A DNA stretch of 32,145 bases from CALFMR01 sp035550595 (GTDB taxonomy: Bacteria > Acidobacteriota > Vicinamibacteria > Vicinamibacterales > SCN-69-37): contig DASZOV010000120.1 of assembly GCA_035550595.1 (NCBI GenBank), forward strand, positions 1 through 32,145. Direction: 5' to 3'. Shown here piece after piece: positions 30,872-32,145 of this stretch. Under the pieces are notes generated by a model. That model was not told the origin of the DNA, made no database searches, and saw only the letters and a list, made by a program, of their open reading frames with translations. Numbering within the stretch: position 1 is the first letter of the stretch; each line of letters opens with the position of its first letter. Both the position numbers and the translations under genes were made by a program.

Positions 30872-32145
30872 ACATCTCCGAGGGCTTCATCCGACGGCCG
30901 ATTGCGACGAGCCTGCTCATGGCCGGCATCGCGCTCTTCGGCGTCGTCGCCTACCAGTCGCTGCCGGTGAGCGACCTGCCGCAGGTCGAGTACCCCACGC
31001 TGTCGATTGGCGCCTCGCTGCCCGGCGCGGATCCGGCGACGATGGCGTCAGCCGTGGCGAGCCCGCTCGAACGGCAGATGACGACGATCGCCGGCGTCGA
31101 CTCGATGGTGTCGTCGAGCGGCACGGGCAACACCAACATCACGCTGCAGTTCGCGCTCGGCCGCAACATCGACAGCGCCGCGGTCGACGTGCAGACGGCC
31201 ATCGCCGCCGTCCTGCCGATGTTGCCGACGACGATGACGTCGCCGCCGTCGTTCCGGAAGAACAACCCGAACGACTCACCCATCCTGATGCTGAACCTGA
31301 CGTCGAACACGCTGCCGCTGCCGGCGCTCGACGACTACGCGGAGACGGTCATCGCGCCGCGCATCTCGATGGTGAGCGGCGTCTCGCAGGTACAGGTGCA
31401 GGGCGCGGCGAAATACGCGGTCCGCGTGCAGATCGATCCGAACCGGCTGCACGCCGAGCACATCGGGCTGAACGAGATCAGCCAGGCCCTCGACAACTGG
31501 AACGTGAACCTGCCGACCGGCGAGCTTTACGGTCCGAACTCGACCTACACGATCCAGGCCGCCGGCCAGCTCAACGACGCGGCGGAGTTCCGCCCGATCG
31601 TCGTGTCCTACCAGCAGGGCAAACCCATCCGCCTGGGCGACGTCGCCAACGTCATCGACAGCGTCGAGAACACGTTCAACACGTCCTGGTTCTATTCGAA
31701 GGACGCGAACGGCAAGCCGTCGAAACAGCGGGCGATCTCGCTGTTCGTCATGCGCCAGCCAGGCACGAACACGATCGACGTTACCGACGGCGTTCGCGCC
31801 CTGCTTCCGGATCTCGAAGCCGAGCTGCCGCCGGCCGCGCACGTCTCGGTGCGGCTCGATCGCTCGAAGACGATCCGCGCCGCGTTCGCCGACATCCAGT
31901 GGACGATGCTCGCCACGCTGGCGCTCGTCGTGGCGGTGATCTACCTCTTCCTGCACAACGGATCGGCCACGCTCATCCCGGCGCTCGCGCTGCCCTTCTC
32001 CGTACTCGGCACGTTCGCCGTGATGTCGGTGATGGGCTTCAGCCTGAACAACCTGTCGATGATGGCGCTCATCCTCTGCATCGGCTTCGTCGTCGACGAC
32101 GCGATCGTGATGCTCGAGAACGTGGTGCGCCACATGGAGCACGGC
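30868..32145 (+). CDS. RND efflux permease (MdtB/AcrB type), 5' part
   Basis: From GTG 30868 the frame covers 426 residues to the window edge, about 40 percent of a usual RND pump. The first membrane helix (RRPIATSLLMAGIALFGVVA) and the porter-domain start (LPVSDLPQVEYPTLSIGASL, then PGADPATMASAVASPLERQM) are typical. The final part reaches helix 4 with VVDDAIVMLENVV, the proton-relay Asp pair. It is an inner-membrane, proton-driven drug or small-molecule exporter working with the preceding adaptor. Sequence style is nearest to MdtB/MdtC-like pumps, but the substrate cannot be read from sequence. Confidence 0.95.
   Translation, partial: MNISEGFIRRPIATSLLMAGIALFGVVAYQSLPVSDLPQVEYPTLSIGASLPGADPATMASAVASPLERQMTTIAGVDSMVSSSGTGNTNITLQFALGRNIDSAAVDVQTAIAAVLPMLPTTMTSPPSFRKNNPNDSPILMLNLTSNTLPLPALDDYAETVIAPRISMVSGVSQVQVQGAAKYAVRVQIDPNRLHAEHIGLNEISQALDNWNVNLPTGELYGPNSTYTIQAAGQLNDAAEFRPIVVSYQQGKPIRLGDVANVIDSVENTFNTSWFYSKDANGKPSKQRAISLFVMRQPGTNTIDVTDGVRALLPDLEAELPPAAHVSVRLDRSKTIRAAFADIQWTMLATLALVVAVIYLFLHNGSATLIPALALPFSVLGTFAVMSVMGFSLNNLSMMALILCIGFVVDDAIVMLENVVRHMEHG

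Noticed and set aside
1..32145. CRISPR arrays or insertion sequences with terminal repeats
   Set aside because: I saw no regularly spaced direct repeats and no transposase gene or matching terminal repeats in the window.
1..32145. General indel-rich sequence as the cause of all frameshifts
   Set aside because: The five shifts fall in three genes only, while long genes such as the CHAT, TonB, SIR2-APAZ and qat genes read through without any; errors at single sites remain possible.

Overview
The window reads as a high-GC bacterial chromosome segment, most likely from an Acidobacteriota lineage close to Vicinamibacteria. This is an inference from gene style: a TonB receptor with a carboxypeptidase-regulatory-like domain, a TPR-CHAT protein in an ECF sigma cluster, a divergent pair of an RaiA/HPF-like protein and a phosphotransferase-AAA kinase fusion, and G/C-ending codons. 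About three quarters of the window is a mosaic defence and accessory island; the last 5.5 kb, after a tRNA-Ser, looks like ordinary chromosome.

Left part (1-7739). A SPARSA-type pair is on the minus strand: an intact SIR2-APAZ gene and a short prokaryotic Argonaute that is frameshifted inside PIWI and runs off the left edge. Next comes an AbiEi/AbiEii-type toxin-antitoxin pair whose promoter boxes are themselves the half-sites of a nested palindrome. A 5'-truncated tyrosine integrase follows, with a perfect 13-8-13 inverted repeat beside its 3' end. It abuts the tail of a decapitated metallophosphoesterase and a frameshifted arsC. A higBA pair and an unknown 133-aa gene close this part.

Middle (7971-18525). 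An MgtC/DUF4010 membrane protein is followed by a minus-strand cluster of TPR-CHAT protein, S41 PDZ peptidase, ECF-like sigma factor and zinc-finger anti-sigma factor, which could be a protease-linked signalling unit. Divergent from it is a TonB-dependent receptor, TlpA-like thioredoxin and MntR unit, with an MntR-like palindrome at the receptor promoter, suggesting manganese-regulated outer-membrane uptake.

Right defence part (18587-26300). An ArdC-like antirestriction protein has its ribosome binding site inside a long imperfect hairpin. Next is a second Argonaute (MID-PIWI) broken by three frameshifts, a small CxxC protein, and a complete, tightly overlapping qatABCD anti-phage operon. qatA starts at TTG directly after a probable type I methyltransferase C-terminal remnant that is in frame with it.

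Right edge (26606-32145). tRNA-Ser(GGA), the RaiA/HPF-like protein, the phosphotransferase/AAA kinase, an RND adaptor lipoprotein with RGG-rich ends and the start of its RND permease.

The systems named here belong to known families. The parts that look least described are the ArdC hairpin, the CHAT/S41/sigma/anti-sigma unit, the common-dyad operator of the AbiE pair, the 13-8-13 site, and the parallel decay of two Argonautes beside intact partners.
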